NCBI RefSeq assembly: GCF_003002095.1
Contig: NZ_PVZC01000009.1
Span: forward strand, 186,001-250,000
Source: Allonocardiopsis opalescens
GTDB lineage: Bacteria > Actinomycetota > Actinomycetes > Streptosporangiales > Streptosporangiaceae
Direction of reading: 5' to 3'
DNA length: 64,000 nucleotides
Notes under the pieces: generated by a model
What the model was told of the DNA's origin: nothing
The model's input: the letters and a program-made list of their open reading frames with translations, nothing else
Databases searched by the model: none
Made by a program: the position numbers and the translations under genes
Shown: one piece after another, positions 1 to 8,776 of the stretch
Numbering within the stretch: the first letter of the stretch is position 1
How the letters are laid out: each line of letters starts with the position of its first letter

Positions 1-3000
1 GCCGACAGGATGTCGCCGACCGGCGGCGCGACGTCGCCGATGCCCAGCCAGCCGCCGCGGGCGAACGCGCCGCCGCCGCTGCCCGCCGCGAGGGAGGGCG
101 CCGTGCCGGTCGGACCGGCCTGGAACGCGTCCAGTGGCCGGCCCATCATCGCGGCCCGGTTCACCGCCAGCAGCCGGGCCCGCTCGTAGGGGTCGCGCAT
201 CGCCTCCGACACGTAGACGCCCTCGCCGCGGCGCATCGGCACCAGCTGGTCGTCGCCCTGCCGCCAGGTGGAGAAGCCGGGCAGGATGCCGCCGCGGGCG
301 AACCCGGCCGGCAGCCGCACCGTGGGCAGCGGGTCGGCGCCGACCAGGTCGGCGACCTTGTCCCACATCGGGACGATGCCGCGGTTGTACACGGTGTTGA
401 CCAGGAACCGCACCGGGACCTTGGCGGCGTCGCGGATGGCGTTCCAGGCGGTGCCGATGTGGTCGCGCGCCGTCTGGAAGGCCCGCCACAGGGTGCGGAC
501 CGCGTCGCGCACCAGGTTGAAGGTGGGGCGGATGGTGGTGGTCCAGGCGGTGCGCACCGCCGAGGAGATGCCCTGGAACACCGGCACCACCACGTTGCGC
601 CACAGGAACCGGAAGACGGGGATCAGTACGTCCTGGATGAAGCCCCACACCAGCCGGAACGTGGGCCGGATGATGGTGGTCCACGCCCAGCCGATGACCG
701 CGGCGATCCCCCGGAAGACGGGCACCGCCACGTGCCGCCACAGGAACAGGGCGATGGGGATGAGGAAGTCGGTGATGTAGCTGGTGAACGCCATCAGCGC
801 GGGCTGGATCAGGTTGGTCCACGCCCACTGGGCGACCCGCCCGATCTCCCGGAAGGCGGGGGCGGCGTAGTCCTGCCAGAACTCGCGGATGGCGGGGATG
901 ATGTCCTCGCGCAGCGCCGCGCCGAGCGCGTCGAAGATCGGCGACAGCACGTTGAGCCACACCCACTGCGCGCCGGCCTGGATGGCCTCCCAGGCGGCGG
1001 TGGCGGCGGCCCGGAACCCGTCGAAGGTGTTCCACGCCCACACCACCCCGGCGACCAGGGCGGCGATGCCCGCCACCACCAGGCCGATGGGGTTGGCGAT
1101 GGAGGCGATGGCGGCGCCGATCGCCACCGCCTTGATCGCGAGGATCACCGCGCCGATGCCCACCGCGATCGCGGTGATCGCCTCGGGCGGGACGGCGGCG
1201 ATGAGGTCCAGAAGCCCGGTGGCCAGGGTGAGGACCACCCCGCCCAGCGGGGCCAGCCCCCGCAGCAGCCCCGCGGCGGCCGGCCCCAGGGAGTCGAAGA
1301 AGTCCATCACCTGCGGCGCGATCTCGGCGACGTAGCCCATGAACTCGGCGAACACCGCCGACTCGCCCAATCCGGCGCCCCAGTCGGCGAAGGCGGCCGC
1401 GGTGTCCTCGACGAAGGCGAGGACCGCCGGGGCGTAGGGGATGAAGGCGTTGAAGATCCCCGCGAAGCCGGTCGCGATGGATCCGGTGGCGCGGCCGAAG
1501 GCGAGGATCGCCGGGCCGGTCAGCTCCTCCGTCCCCTCCCGGAAGGCCACCCAGGCCGGGGAGCGGGCGCCTGCCTCCAGGTCGTCCAGCAGGGTGGACA
1601 CCGCGTCGGCGGCGGCCACCACGAACGGGGTGGCCAGTCCGAGGCTGCCGCGGATCAGGTCGATGCCCTGGGAGAACAGCGGCAGCACCGTCGGTTCCAG
1701 TTCGCGCTGCCAGGCGCCGAACTCGCCGGCCAGGCCCTGCCAGTCGGACATGAGGGTGCGCGCGGCCGGGGACAGCTCGGCCAGCGCCATCCCGTAGCGC
1801 TGGGTGGCGGCCGAGGCGGCGCCGGCGGACGCGGCCTGGGCCTGCTGCTGCAGCCGCAGCATCTGCACCTGGTCGCGGGCGGCGGCGACCTGGCGGGCGC
1901 CGTCGCGGTCCGCGCGCGCCACGCCCGCGCGGGCCTGCGCGAGGGAGCGCTCCTGCTCGGCCAGGCGCCGGTTGGTGTCGGCGAGCCGGTCGCGGGCGTC
2001 GCGCACCCGCTGGGAGCCGTCCACCCCCGCCTTGTCGGCGGCGGCCACCTCGGTGCGCAGTCGCCGCATGATCCGCTGCTGCTCTTGGGCGCGCAGCTTC
2101 GCCTGCCGCAGCGCCAGCTCGGCCTGGCGGACGTCGGTGGCGTCGGCCGTCCCGGCCGCGGCGCCGGCGCGGGTGTCGCCCAGCGCCTCCTGGGCGCGCA
2201 CCACGTCCAGGGCGGCCTGCTCGGAGTCCAGGGCGGCGCGGGCGGCCTGCGTCCGCAGGTCCTCCATGTCGCGGCGCGCCTCGGACCGGGCCCGGGTGAG
2301 GTCCTCCTGGGCGCTGCGGGCCGCGCGCTGGGCGTCGGCGACACCGAGTTCGGCGGTGCGGACCCGCTCCAGCGCGTCGGCGTGCGCCTGCGCGGCGGAC
2401 TCCTGGGCGCGCTCCACGGCGGCGCGCGCCTGCGCCATCTGCATGGCCTGGATCTGCGCCTGGGCCTGCACGGCCGCGCTGGAGCGGGTGGCCGATGTCA
2501 CCTGCTGCTGGGCGGCCTCCTGGGCTTGGAGTGCTTCGCCGATGCGGGTGATGGAGGGCACCGCGACGGCGGCCAGGCCGCCGAAGCCGGCGCCCGCGGC
2601 GGCCAGGGACGGCCCCAGCGACAGCAGCCCGGCGCCCAGGGTGGCGCCGATGGGGATCGCGCCCAGCCCGGCGATGGCGATGGCCAGGGTGCTGACCCGC
2701 ACCATCGCGCCGGAGGTGTCGACGTCCACCCGGGCGGTGCGCCCGTCCAGCGCCGACACCTGCGCCTGCACACCGGCCAGCGCGGCGGCCGCGCCGGCGG
2801 CGTCGGTGTCGACCTCCACCGTGGCGGTGTCGGCGTCGAGCCGGTCGACCTGCTCTGTCACCGCGCGCAGCTGGGTCAGGGCCGCGGCGGCGTCGGCGCG
2901 CACCGTGATGTCGGCGGCGGACTCCAGCCGCTCCAGCTCGCCCTGGATGGTGCGCAGCTGGGCGAGGGCGTCGGCGGCGGAGATGTCCACGCCGACCGTC

Positions 3001-3392
3001 TGGTCGTTGAGCGCCTCAAGCTGCCGGCGCAGCTCGGCGACCTTCCGGTCGGCGTCGCTGCTGTCGGCGGTGATCTCGGCCTGCGGCAGGGTCCGCAGCG
3101 CCGCGGTCAGACGGCGGCGGAACCCCTGGGCGAACGCGCCGCCCTGCTCCTCGCCCTGCTTGGGGGCGCGCCGCTTGGCGGTCTCGTGGTCGCGCCGGAT
3201 CGGCTCGGAGATCGGGCCGCCGCCCGCGGTGCCCAGGCCCCTGCGGATGCCGTCGGCGAACTGCTCGCCCATCTCCTGGCCGAGTTTGCGCACGACCGGG
3301 GTGAGCTGCCCGAACTCCCGGGCGATGGTTTTGTGGAAGCCCTTGAAATCGGGGCGGACGGGGATCCACGCGGACCCGGACTGGTACTCCAC
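1..3392 (-). CDS. Phage tail tape measure protein (C-terminus outside window)
   Basis: About 1,130 residues are open from a GTG at 3392 (purine-rich GGAAGGGGG just upstream) to the left window edge, so the C-terminus is missing. The protein sets siphophage tail length and is injected ahead of the DNA. A hydrophilic head is followed by a hydrophobic stretch near residues 225-290, an Ala/Gln/Arg/Glu-rich coiled coil near 285-525, and a very hydrophobic block near 720-785. Towards the left edge come degenerate Trp/Phe repeats and then motifs typical of actinophage tape measures, such as ARGGILPGF and [15 protein letters not shown]. It directly follows the two overlapping chaperone frames, the usual order. 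Identification rests on length, composition and position. Confidence 0.9.
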   Translation of the reverse strand, partial: MEYQSGSAWIPVRPDFKGFHKTIAREFGQLTPVVRKLGQEMGEQFADGIRRGLGTAGGGPISEPIRRDHETAKRRAPKQGEEQGGAFAQGFRRRLTAALRTLPQAEITADSSDADRKVAELRRQLEALNDQTVGVDISAADALAQLRTIQGELERLESAADITVRADAAAALTQLRAVTEQVDRLDADTATVEVDTDAAGAAAALAGVQAQVSALDGRTARVDVDTSGAMVRVSTLAIAIAGLGAIPIGATLGAGLLSLGPSLAAAGAGFGGLAAVAVPSITRIGEALQAQEAAQQQVTSATRSSAAVQAQAQIQAMQMAQARAAVERAQESAAQAHADALERVRTAELGVADAQRAARSAQEDLTRARSEARRDMEDLRTQAARAALDSEQAALDVVRAQEALGDTRAGAAAGTADATDVRQAELALRQAKLRAQEQQRIMRRLRTEVAAADKAGVDGSQRVRDARDRLADTNRRLAEQERSLAQARAGVARADRDGARQVAAARDQVQMLRLQQQAQAASAGAASAATQRYGMALAELSPAARTLMSDWQGLAGEFGAWQRELEPTVLPLFSQGIDLIRGSLGLATPFVVAAADAVSTLLDDLEAGARSPAWVAFREGTEELTGPAILAFGRATGSIATGFAGIFNAFIPYAPAVLAFVEDTAAAFADWGAGLGESAVFAEFMGYVAEIAPQVMDFFDSLGPAAAGLLRGLAPLGGVVLTLATGLLDLIAAVPPEAITAIAVGIGAVILAIKAVAIGAAIASIANPIGLVVAGIAALVAGVVWAWNTFDGFRAAATAAWEAIQAGAQWVWLNVLSPIFDALGAALREDIIPAIREFWQDYAAPAFREIGRVAQWAWTNLIQPALMAFTSYITDFLIPIALFLWRHVAVPVFRGIAAVIGWAWTTIIRPTFRLVWGFIQDVLIPVFRFLWRNVVVPVFQGISSAVRTAWTTTIRPTFNLVRDAVRTLWRAFQTARDHIGTAWNAIRDAAKVPVRFLVNTVYNRGIVPMWDKVADLVGADPLPTVRLPAGFARGGILPGFSTWRQGDDQLVPMRRGEGVYVSEAMRDPYERARLLAVNRAAMMGRPLDAFQAGPTGTAPSLAAGSGGGAFARGGWLGIGDVAPPVGDILS

Positions 3393-3410
3393 GATGCACC
3401 CCCTTCCGCC

Positions 3411-3869
3411 TCACCTGTTGGGCAGCAGCCGCGCCACGAGCTGGTTGTGCCGGTCGAATCGGCGCCGCCGGCGGCGGCGTTCCAGTGCGGTCACCGGCCG
3501 CGGGTAGGGGTCGAACCGGGGCGGCCGCCCGCCGGCCCGGCTGATCTGCACGCTGATCAGGTAGGACAGCCGGTCCACCAGGGTGGCCAGCGCCCGTACC
3601 TCGGGGCCGTACTCGGTCAGCCGGGGCGGCTGGGGCGCCTCGTCGACGACGCCCTCGGCCAGCAGCAGGTCGGCGTACTCCTCGTCCTCGGCGACCGCCG
3701 CCGCGAACGCGCTGTCGGACGGCAGGTGGTCGATGTAGTCCAGGAGTGCGTCGCACGTCATCTCGCCGCGGAACACGGCGAGGACGTCCACGCCGTAGTG
3801 GTGCCTCAGCGACGCCCGGATCGGTCCCCGGTACCGCTCCAGGAGCCAGGTGAGGCGCTCTACCCCCCC
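3411..3869 (-). CDS. Tail assembly chaperone, frameshift extension (T-like frame)
   Basis: This frame has no convincing start of its own. It is entered by a -1 shift from the preceding 97-codon gene on a run of seven G directly before that gene's TAG. The fused product would read GGVERLTWLLERY at the joint and total about 247 residues (97 plus 150), like lambda gpG-T. The extension is acidic and then basic, ending in an Arg-rich tail (ERRRRRRRF). The order short chaperone, shifted extension, tape measure is conserved in long-tailed phages. These proteins bind the tape measure during tail assembly and are not in the virion. The shift is inferred from sequence, not measured. Confidence 0.8.
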   Translation of the reverse strand, partial: GGVERLTWLLERYRGPIRASLRHHYGVDVLAVFRGEMTCDALLDYIDHLPSDSAFAAAVAEDEEYADLLLAEGVVDEAPQPPRLTEYGPEVRALATLVDRLSYLISVQISRAGGRPPRFDPYPRPVTALERRRRRRRFDRHNQLVARLLPNR

Positions 3870-4153
3870 AGGCCGTAGTGCTCCCGGACGTCGCGGGCGA
3901 CCTGCATCATCGCTCCGGCGGGCAGCGGACCCAGCGCCGCGACGAACTCCTCGGCGTCCTCGGCGGACTCGGTGAACGCGTCGGCGAACTGCTCCACGCT
4001 CATCGCGGCGGTGAGGGTCCCCATCTCGGCGACCGTGGGCTGGCGGAGCTTGATGGAGCGCTCCTCGTCCAGGAACAGCTCGAACGGCTCCTTGGTGGCC
4101 TCGGCGGCGTACCGCTCGATGCTGTAGCGCCGGGGCGCGCCCTTCTTCGACAT
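3860..4153 (-). CDS. Tail assembly chaperone (G-like short form)
   Basis: A 97-residue protein starting MSKKGAPRRYSIERYAA. It is soluble, acidic and helical, matching the short chaperone that precedes the tape measure in siphophages. It ends in YGLGG followed by TAG, and the last two Gly codons lie in a G7 run that lets a fraction of ribosomes slip into the next frame. It lies between a 59-residue gene and the shifted extension. The assignment is from position and architecture; the sequence alone is not diagnostic. Confidence 0.8.
   Translation of the reverse strand: MSKKGAPRRYSIERYAAEATKEPFELFLDEERSIKLRQPTVAEMGTLTAAMSVEQFADAFTESAEDAEEFVAALGPLPAGAMMQVARDVREHYGLGG
3863..3869 (-). promoter_or_regulatory. 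G7 slippery site for programmed -1 frameshift
   Basis: The minus strand reads CTG GGG GGG TAG. Seven consecutive G form a perfect X-XXY-YYZ heptamer in the zero frame, and the TAG stop follows at once. After a -1 slip the next codons are GTA GAG CGC, which open the 150-codon extension down to 3411. Confidence 0.8.
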
Positions 4154-4159
4154 GGGCTC

Positions 4160-4339
4160 CTACTTCTTGTCGGCGGCGGTCGGGGTGGTGGAGGTGGTGG
4201 AGCGCCGGGGTGCGGGCTCGGGCGGCTTGGGCGTCCAGCCCTGGAAGCGCAGCTGCACCTCGCGCTCCTTGGAGCCGACGATCTGCTCGCGGGTGCCGTC
4301 GGGGCTGACGTACACCGGGTAGGGCTTCTTCTCGGCCAT
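4160..4339 (-). CDS. Small phage protein between tail tube and chaperones
   Basis: A 59-residue ORF starting MAEKKPYPVYVSPDGTR and ending in a Ser/Thr/Pro-rich tail with AADKK. ATG at 4339, TAG at 4162-4160, only 6 bp before the chaperone start. Codons are strongly GC-rich at third positions, which supports coding. I do not recognise the family. Short basic proteins at this position are common in actinophage tail operons. Confidence 0.6.
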   Translation of the reverse strand: MAEKKPYPVYVSPDGTREQIVGSKEREVQLRFQGWTPKPPEPAPRRSTTSTTPTAADKK

Positions 4340-4351
4340 GCTGGGTGCTCC

Positions 4352-5032
4352 TTACGGGGTGGGGTCGGGGGCGCGGGAGAAGCCCATGTCGGTGAGGATC
4401 GCGTCCCAGCCCGGGCCGCCGAACAGCCACCGCTCGGAGAAGCCCAGCGTGGAGTCGGTGAACGCGGTCAGGGTGACGGGCCAGGTGATGGGGTTCTCGC
4501 CGTCGGAGGTGAAGGTCTGCTCGTCGAAGTTGGTGACCTTCGCCCGGGGGAAGAACCGGGCGATGTAGATCTCGCCGTCGTCGCCGAGGTCCACCGAGAT
4601 CTTCAGCAGCCGGTAGTACTGGCCGCGGGGCCGCGACGGCTTGTCAATGACGACCTCGCCGGTGTCGAAGTCGGCCAGCACCCCGGCCATGTTCGCCCCG
4701 GTGTACAGGCCGATGGTGTTGAGCTTGGTCTCCAGGCACTGCACGGTGAGGGTGCTGGAGTCGGCGGTGATGTCGGAGCGGACGGGGTCGGTGGCGCCGT
4801 GCGCCCGGATCTGCGCCTCCTCCACCTCCCGGCCGAAGCTGAACCCGTCGGTGGAGACGTAGCCGAGGTCCTCGTAGCCGGCGGGCAGCGCCACGAGCAG
4901 CTTGTCGGCGGGGTCGGTCAGGGTGCTGATGGCGGTCGAGGAGATCGGCGCCAGGAACGCGCTGCCGTCCAGGGCCTTGCGGATCAGCTCGGTCTTCTTG
5001 TCTTTCAGGTCGTCGTAGACCGTTCCGGCCAC
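4352..5032 (-). CDS. Major tail tube protein
   Basis: A 226-residue protein that should polymerise into the tail tube. It begins MAGTVYDDLKDKK from a GTG and has the alternating beta-rich pattern of tail tube proteins, with a Gly/Asp-rich centre and a C-terminal segment (WPVTLTAFTDSTLG) like the tail-tube fold. It sits between the tail terminator region and the chaperones, where this gene is expected. Length fits actinobacterial siphophages. No domain search was possible, so the name rests on position and sequence style. Confidence 0.8.
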   Translation of the reverse strand: MAGTVYDDLKDKKTELIRKALDGSAFLAPISSTAISTLTDPADKLLVALPAGYEDLGYVSTDGFSFGREVEEAQIRAHGATDPVRSDITADSSTLTVQCLETKLNTIGLYTGANMAGVLADFDTGEVVIDKPSRPRGQYYRLLKISVDLGDDGEIYIARFFPRAKVTNFDEQTFTSDGENPITWPVTLTAFTDSTLGFSERWLFGGPGWDAILTDMGFSRAPDPTP

Positions 5033-5095
5033 GGGTTGCCTCCTTGGGCATGAGAGAAGCCCCGACGAGGCGGGGCCGGATGGGTGCTGCTCGGG

Positions 5096-5473
5096 CTATC
5101 GGCGCAGGTAGACGCGGTAGATCGCTTCGCGGGCGCGCACCCGGTCGGGGTCGGCGGTCGGCGCGGCCTGCGGCCCGACCTCGGTGGCGGCGCGGTCGAT
5201 GACCCCGGAGGGGGTGCGCAGCGGCCCCGAGGTGAGGCGCTGGCGGGCGGCCTCGGCCAGGGCCTTGGCCTGGGCGGTGGTGGCGGCCAGGGCCGCCACC
5301 GCGACCCGCGCGGCGTCGGTGACCCGGTCGTCGGGGCCGCCGATGCGGCGCACCCGGAAAACGGGCAGGTCCTCGGCCGTGTCGGTGCCGGTCCACGCCA
5401 CGGCGGGGGCGATGTCGCCCAGGGCGTCCATGACGGCGTCCTCGGCGTCGGTGTAGGGGGCCAGGTCGGCCAT
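5096..5473 (-). CDS. Tail terminator-like protein
   Basis: A 125-residue protein starting MADLAPYTDAEDAVMDAL. N-terminal helix, then beta-strand-like segments, and a basic C-terminus (AREAIYRVYLRR). In head-to-tail operons the gene just before the tail tube is usually the tail terminator, which caps the finished tube. Its start overlaps the stop of the gene before it by 1 nt, so translation is coupled. Confidence 0.6.
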   Translation of the reverse strand: MADLAPYTDAEDAVMDALGDIAPAVAWTGTDTAEDLPVFRVRRIGGPDDRVTDAARVAVAALAATTAQAKALAEAARQRLTSGPLRTPSGVIDRAATEVGPQAAPTADPDRVRAREAIYRVYLRR

Positions 5474-5766
5474 CAGCCCCCCTTGCCTTCCAAGCGGTCC
5501 ACGGTCCGCCCCAGCACCCGGTGGCGGATCTCCACCTGGGGGGCGTAGGGGGCGGTGTTGCGCAGGACCGCCTCGGCCCGGTCATCGGCGGCGCCCGCCT
5601 CCACCGTGAAGGCGGTCGCATAGGTGCCGGAGTCCCGCGGGCTGATGGACTCCGCGTAGCGCCGCCCCTGCTCGGCGATCTCACCGAGCAGCGCCTGCAT
5701 CTCCGGCGAGCGCATCAGCTTGCGGGTCTTGCGGATGTCCTGGCCGTAGCGGGGACGAAACGACAC
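5473..5766 (-). CDS. HK97 gp10-like tail completion protein
   Basis: A 97-residue protein from GTG 5766. The pattern of a basic N-terminal helix, EIAEQGRRYAESISPRDSGTYATAF and a C-terminal APYAPQVEIRHRVLG is typical of the HK97 gp10/tail-component family (bacterial minor phage protein with RDTG-Y and YA.. motifs). It acts at the head-tail interface or in tail completion. Stop and start are 1 bp apart from the upstream gene. Confidence 0.7.
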   Translation of the reverse strand: MSFRPRYGQDIRKTRKLMRSPEMQALLGEIAEQGRRYAESISPRDSGTYATAFTVEAGAADDRAEAVLRNTAPYAPQVEIRHRVLGRTVDRLEGKGG

Positions 5767-5767
5767 C

Positions 5768-6094
5768 TCACACCCCCTGCACGCGTTCCAGTGCGGCTTC
5801 CAGGCCCGGGGCCCAGCCGGTGAGCGGGCTCGACCACGGCCCGGTGTCGCCGACCACCGACCACAGCGACCCGTCGGGCAGCACTACCTGGTCGTCGGGG
5901 GCGATGTCGGCGCCGATCGGCGCGAGCAGCGTCCGCCCGGTGATGACCGTGGTGCCGGTGACGGCGGTCTCGGTCGAGGTGCGCGGGTAGACCGCACAGC
6001 CCTCCACGGTGTGCTCGGTGCCGGGCAGCGGGTCGCCGTAGCGGTCCCGGGCGCCGGGGCGGCGCACGGTGACCGTGATCGGGTGGGCGAACAT
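5768..6094 (-). CDS. Head-tail stopper / closure protein
   Basis: A 108-residue protein from ATG 6094, whose A overlaps the TGA of the connector gene upstream. Starts MFAHPITVTVRRPG and includes a DRYGDPLPG segment, the small beta-barrel pattern of head-closure (Gp16/gpFII-like) proteins that plug the connector after packaging. Assigned by position and style. Confidence 0.6.
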   Translation of the reverse strand: MFAHPITVTVRRPGARDRYGDPLPGTEHTVEGCAVYPRTSTETAVTGTTVITGRTLLAPIGADIAPDDQVVLPDGSLWSVVGDTGPWSSPLTGWAPGLEAALERVQGV

Positions 6095-6546
6095 CAGGCG
6101 ATCCACCCGCAGTCGGCCCACCCTCCGCGGTCGCGGCTCCGCCAGTCGCGGCGGTTCGGGTGGCGCAGCGCGTCGTCGGCCTCCGACAGGGAGACGGTGG
6201 CGGCCCGCCCCCGCAGGCCCAGCAGCCGCCGGTCCTCGCGGGTGGTGAACAGCTTGCCGCTGGCCACCGCCGCGTCGAATGACCGGCTGAACGGGCCGGC
6301 GGTCTCCTGGGTGACGCCGTCGGCGTTGCGCAGGACCCGCAGCACCATGCTGCACAGCACGATCTTGACCAGCTCGGCGGTGGTCTTCCCGGCCGCGATG
6401 CGGTCGGCGAGGTCCCCGGCGTGCTGGGTCAGGATCGCCTCGGCGTCGTCCAGGCGCACCTGGACGCGCGCCTCCAGGTCCGAGCCCGCCTGGAGGTCGC
6501 CCTCCCAGCGCGCCCGCACATCCTCCACGTCGGCGTAGGTCGCCAC
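6094..6546 (-). CDS. Head-tail connector (adaptor) protein
   Basis: A 150-residue protein. GTG at 6546 is preferred over upstream starts because GGAG lies at the right distance and the upstream codons belong to the neighbouring gene. It begins MATYADVEDVRARW, mostly helical, with repeated acidic residues (DLEARVQVRLDDAEAIL) as in Gp6/Gp15-type adaptors that dock under the portal. The stop overlaps the next start (TGATG). Confidence 0.7.
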   Translation of the reverse strand: MATYADVEDVRARWEGDLQAGSDLEARVQVRLDDAEAILTQHAGDLADRIAAGKTTAELVKIVLCSMVLRVLRNADGVTQETAGPFSRSFDAAVASGKLFTTREDRRLLGLRGRAATVSLSEADDALRHPNRRDWRSRDRGGWADCGWIA

Positions 6547-6556
6547 AGCGGTCTCC

Positions 6557-6745
6557 TCACTCGGAGCGCTTGCTCCCCTGCCGGGACTTGGGCTCGTCGT
6601 TGACGTTCGCCGTCTGACCGGTGCTGGTCTGCCCGGCGACGGTGTAGGTCTCGTTGGGGTCGTCATCCTGGACGGTGCCGTAGTACCCGTGCTCGGTGCC
6701 CTCGGCGGGCGGGACGACCTTCTCGGTCGGCTTCTTGTCGGCCAT
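6557..6745 (-). CDS. Small phage protein near capsid genes
   Basis: A 62-residue hydrophilic protein starting MADKKPTEKVVPPAEGTEH and rich in Asp, Thr and Gln. ATG 6745 follows a GGAGA-type ribosome site. It lies between a putative decoration protein and the connector gene. No recognisable domain. The N-terminal MA(D/E)KKP pattern is shared with the 59-residue gene at 4160, possibly a short structural adaptor or chance. Confidence 0.55.
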   Translation of the reverse strand: MADKKPTEKVVPPAEGTEHGYYGTVQDDDPNETYTVAGQTSTGQTANVNDEPKSRQGSKRSE

Positions 6746-6756
6746 GCCGGTCTCCT

Positions 6757-7164
6757 CTACCTTCGCTCGACGGTGACGCGGACGATGCCGCCGGGGTCGG
6801 CCATGCCGGTGCCGTTGGGAACGGACCGCCACTGCAGGGTGTCCCCGGCCGCGAGGTTCAGGTTGGCGGCGGTACCCGACAGGGTCAGGTCCCGGTCGTC
6901 GTTGGCGGCCGCGTTCGTGCCGGACCCGAACGTGAGGGTGGCCACGGTGGTCGAACCCGCCCCGTCGGCGCCCTTGTTGACCAGGGACACGGCGCGGTTG
7001 TTGGTGGCGGCGCCGGTGATGGCGGCCTCGGGCACGTACTCCACCGAGGTGACGGTGCAGTCGAACGGGGCCTGGCCGATCACGGTGTCGTCGGTGGCGC
7101 CGGCGGTGGACACCGCCGGGACGTCGGCTTCGATGACCCGCTGCAGCGGGGCTGCGTCAGCCAT
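6757..7164 (-). CDS. Putative capsid decoration protein
   Basis: A 135-residue protein, almost all beta-strand-like and Thr/Ala/Gly-rich (STAGATDDTVIGQAPFDC ... GDTLQWRSVPNGTG), with no membrane segment. Located directly after the major capsid gene, the usual place for a small capsid-decorating or head-fibre protein that trims or stabilises the shell. Function is inferred from position and composition. Confidence 0.5.
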   Translation of the reverse strand: MADAAPLQRVIEADVPAVSTAGATDDTVIGQAPFDCTVTSVEYVPEAAITGAATNNRAVSLVNKGADGAGSTTVATLTFGSGTNAAANDDRDLTLSGTAANLNLAAGDTLQWRSVPNGTGMADPGGIVRVTVERR

Positions 7165-7177
7165 GGTCGGACTCTCC

Positions 7178-8134
7178 TCAGTAGGTCAGGACGGCGGCCG
7201 GGTACCGGGTCGCCTCGGTGGGCTGGTCGTTGTTGATGGTGTTGGCGACCTGCCAGCCGAACCGCGCCTTGATCCGCAGCGCGACCATGTCCTGCTGGGC
7301 GAGGTTGTATACGATCGCGCCGGTGTTGTCCTGGATGACGGCCTCGGTCAGCACCTTCAGGGTGATGTCCTGGCGGACGCCGACGATGAACTGGTTGGAG
7401 AAGTCGCCGGCGAGCAGCCGCACGTTGGAGCCCACGGCGCCGCCGGTGGGCCACTGGCCGCGCATCGGGTAGGCGATGGGGAGTCCGTCCAGGGTGGCCA
7501 GGTCGGCCGAGACGCGGCCGGCGTCGGTGCGCTGGCCGGTGGTGTCGCGGGCGGCGCGCAGCAGGCGCCGCGCGGAGCGGGCCGCGGCGAAGCCGGTGAC
7601 GTCGTAGCCGTCCTCCTCCACCTCGGCGATCAGGTTGTCCAGGTCGCCCATCACGCCGCCCTGGGCGGCGGTGGCGGTGCCCTCGGCGACGTCGTTGCCG
7701 GCGGCCAGTGCGGCGGCCACCACGTTGGTGGGGAAGCTCGCGGGTGCGTTGGTGCCGAAGAACACCGCGCTGTCGAGGGTGCGCGCGAACGCCTCTTCGA
7801 TGTAGGGCATCACCTCGTCCCAGATGTCGAGTTCCACGTCGTCCACGACGTTCTCGGGCACCGGGACGATGGTCGCGATCTCCTCGATGTTCATGAACTT
7901 GTTGGTCCAGGCGACCTCGGTGGTCTGCTTGAGGCCGGTGTCGCCGGTCACCCAGTAGGCCACGGGCAGGGCCGACAGGACCGGGAACCGCACGGCGTTG
8001 CGGCTGACCGGCACCCGCCGGAACAGCTGCAGGACCGCCGAGGACTCGGTGGCCTTGCCCAGCAGCTCCCGGGACACCTCCTCGGGGATGAGGGCTTCGG
8101 CGTCGCTGCGCGACGTGATGTTGTTGTACGGCAC
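7178..8134 (-). CDS. Major capsid protein (HK97 fold)
   Basis: A 318-residue protein from GTG 8134, forming the icosahedral shell. Typical HK97-fold features: N-terminal MPYNNITSRSDAEALIPEEV, the strongly conserved segment with SALPVAYWV and TWTNK-like AWTNKFMNIEEIA followed by VPVPENVVDD, and a C-terminal RIKARFGWQV. Length is normal for the Streptomyces/Mycobacterium phage branch. The scaffold gene lies just upstream and the decoration protein downstream. Confidence 0.92.
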   Translation of the reverse strand: MPYNNITSRSDAEALIPEEVSRELLGKATESSAVLQLFRRVPVSRNAVRFPVLSALPVAYWVTGDTGLKQTTEVAWTNKFMNIEEIATIVPVPENVVDDVELDIWDEVMPYIEEAFARTLDSAVFFGTNAPASFPTNVVAAALAAGNDVAEGTATAAQGGVMGDLDNLIAEVEEDGYDVTGFAAARSARRLLRAARDTTGQRTDAGRVSADLATLDGLPIAYPMRGQWPTGGAVGSNVRLLAGDFSNQFIVGVRQDITLKVLTEAVIQDNTGAIVYNLAQQDMVALRIKARFGWQVANTINNDQPTEATRYPAAVLTY

Positions 8135-8187
8135 GGGTTACCTCCAAGTGTCCAGCGCAGCGGTTGCCGTGCCGCTGACGTGGCCTG

Positions 8188-8724
8188 TCAGTGCCGTCCG
8201 GCCGCCTGCCGGATCAGCGAGTTCATGTCGGCCGGGGCGGCTCCGCCGCGGCGGCCCTGGTCGGGGTCGGGGGTGGCGCGTCCGGCCACCCGGGTGAGGG
8301 ACTCGGCGAGCCGGGCGACGGCCTTGTCGTCGACGTCGCCGGCGTCGAGCAGCCGGGCCGGGTCCACGTGCTCCAGCAGCGGGGCCGCGTCGTCGGCCTT
8401 GATGCCGCGCTCGGCGAGCAGCGCCTTGACCTGGGTCATGGCCATGCGCCCGGCCCGCTCGGCGTCGGCCTGCTCCCGCTGCTGCATCTGCTCGCGCATC
8501 TCGGCGAGCTGCTGCTCCAGGGTCTTGGCGGCGTCGGCCGCGCCCTTGTTCTCCTTGGCGCGCGCCTCCCAGGTGCGGGCGTGCTCCAGGCGCTTCTTGA
8601 TCTGCGCCGGTGTCAGCCCGGTCTCGGCGGCGAACTCCTGCCACGGCGAGGCGTCGAACGCGTCGCCCTGGCCCTGGCCGTCGCCGCCCGTTTCGGTGCC
8701 GGCGCCGGGCTCGGTGTCGCTCAT
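8188..8724 (-). CDS. Capsid scaffolding protein
   Basis: A 178-residue acidic protein. Disordered Gly/Gln/Asp-rich N-terminus, then WQEFAAETGLTPAQIKKRL and a long Ala/Glu/Gln/Arg coiled coil (about residues 50-100), ending in SLIRQAAGRH. This is the usual build of phage scaffold proteins, which template the procapsid and leave before packaging. Directly precedes the major capsid gene. Confidence 0.85.
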   Translation of the reverse strand: MSDTEPGAGTETGGDGQGQGDAFDASPWQEFAAETGLTPAQIKKRLEHARTWEARAKENKGAADAAKTLEQQLAEMREQMQQREQADAERAGRMAMTQVKALLAERGIKADDAAPLLEHVDPARLLDAGDVDDKAVARLAESLTRVAGRATPDPDQGRRGGAAPADMNSLIRQAAGRH

Positions 8725-8776
8725 GCGGTCTCTCCCGTTCCGGGATCGGTCGCGCCCCGTTGCGGGGCGCGGACGT

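Noticed and set aside
459-3878. Very long plus-strand open frame (over 1,100 codons) opposite the tape measure
   Set aside because: Arg/Gly/Gln-rich composition with no domain or ribosome site; it is an antisense shadow caused by high GC at third positions of the tape measure frame.
3411-4430. A single 339-codon frame for the tail chaperone extension
   Set aside because: Its first 180 codons overlap the 97-residue and 59-residue genes in another frame; only the part after the G7 run is coding.
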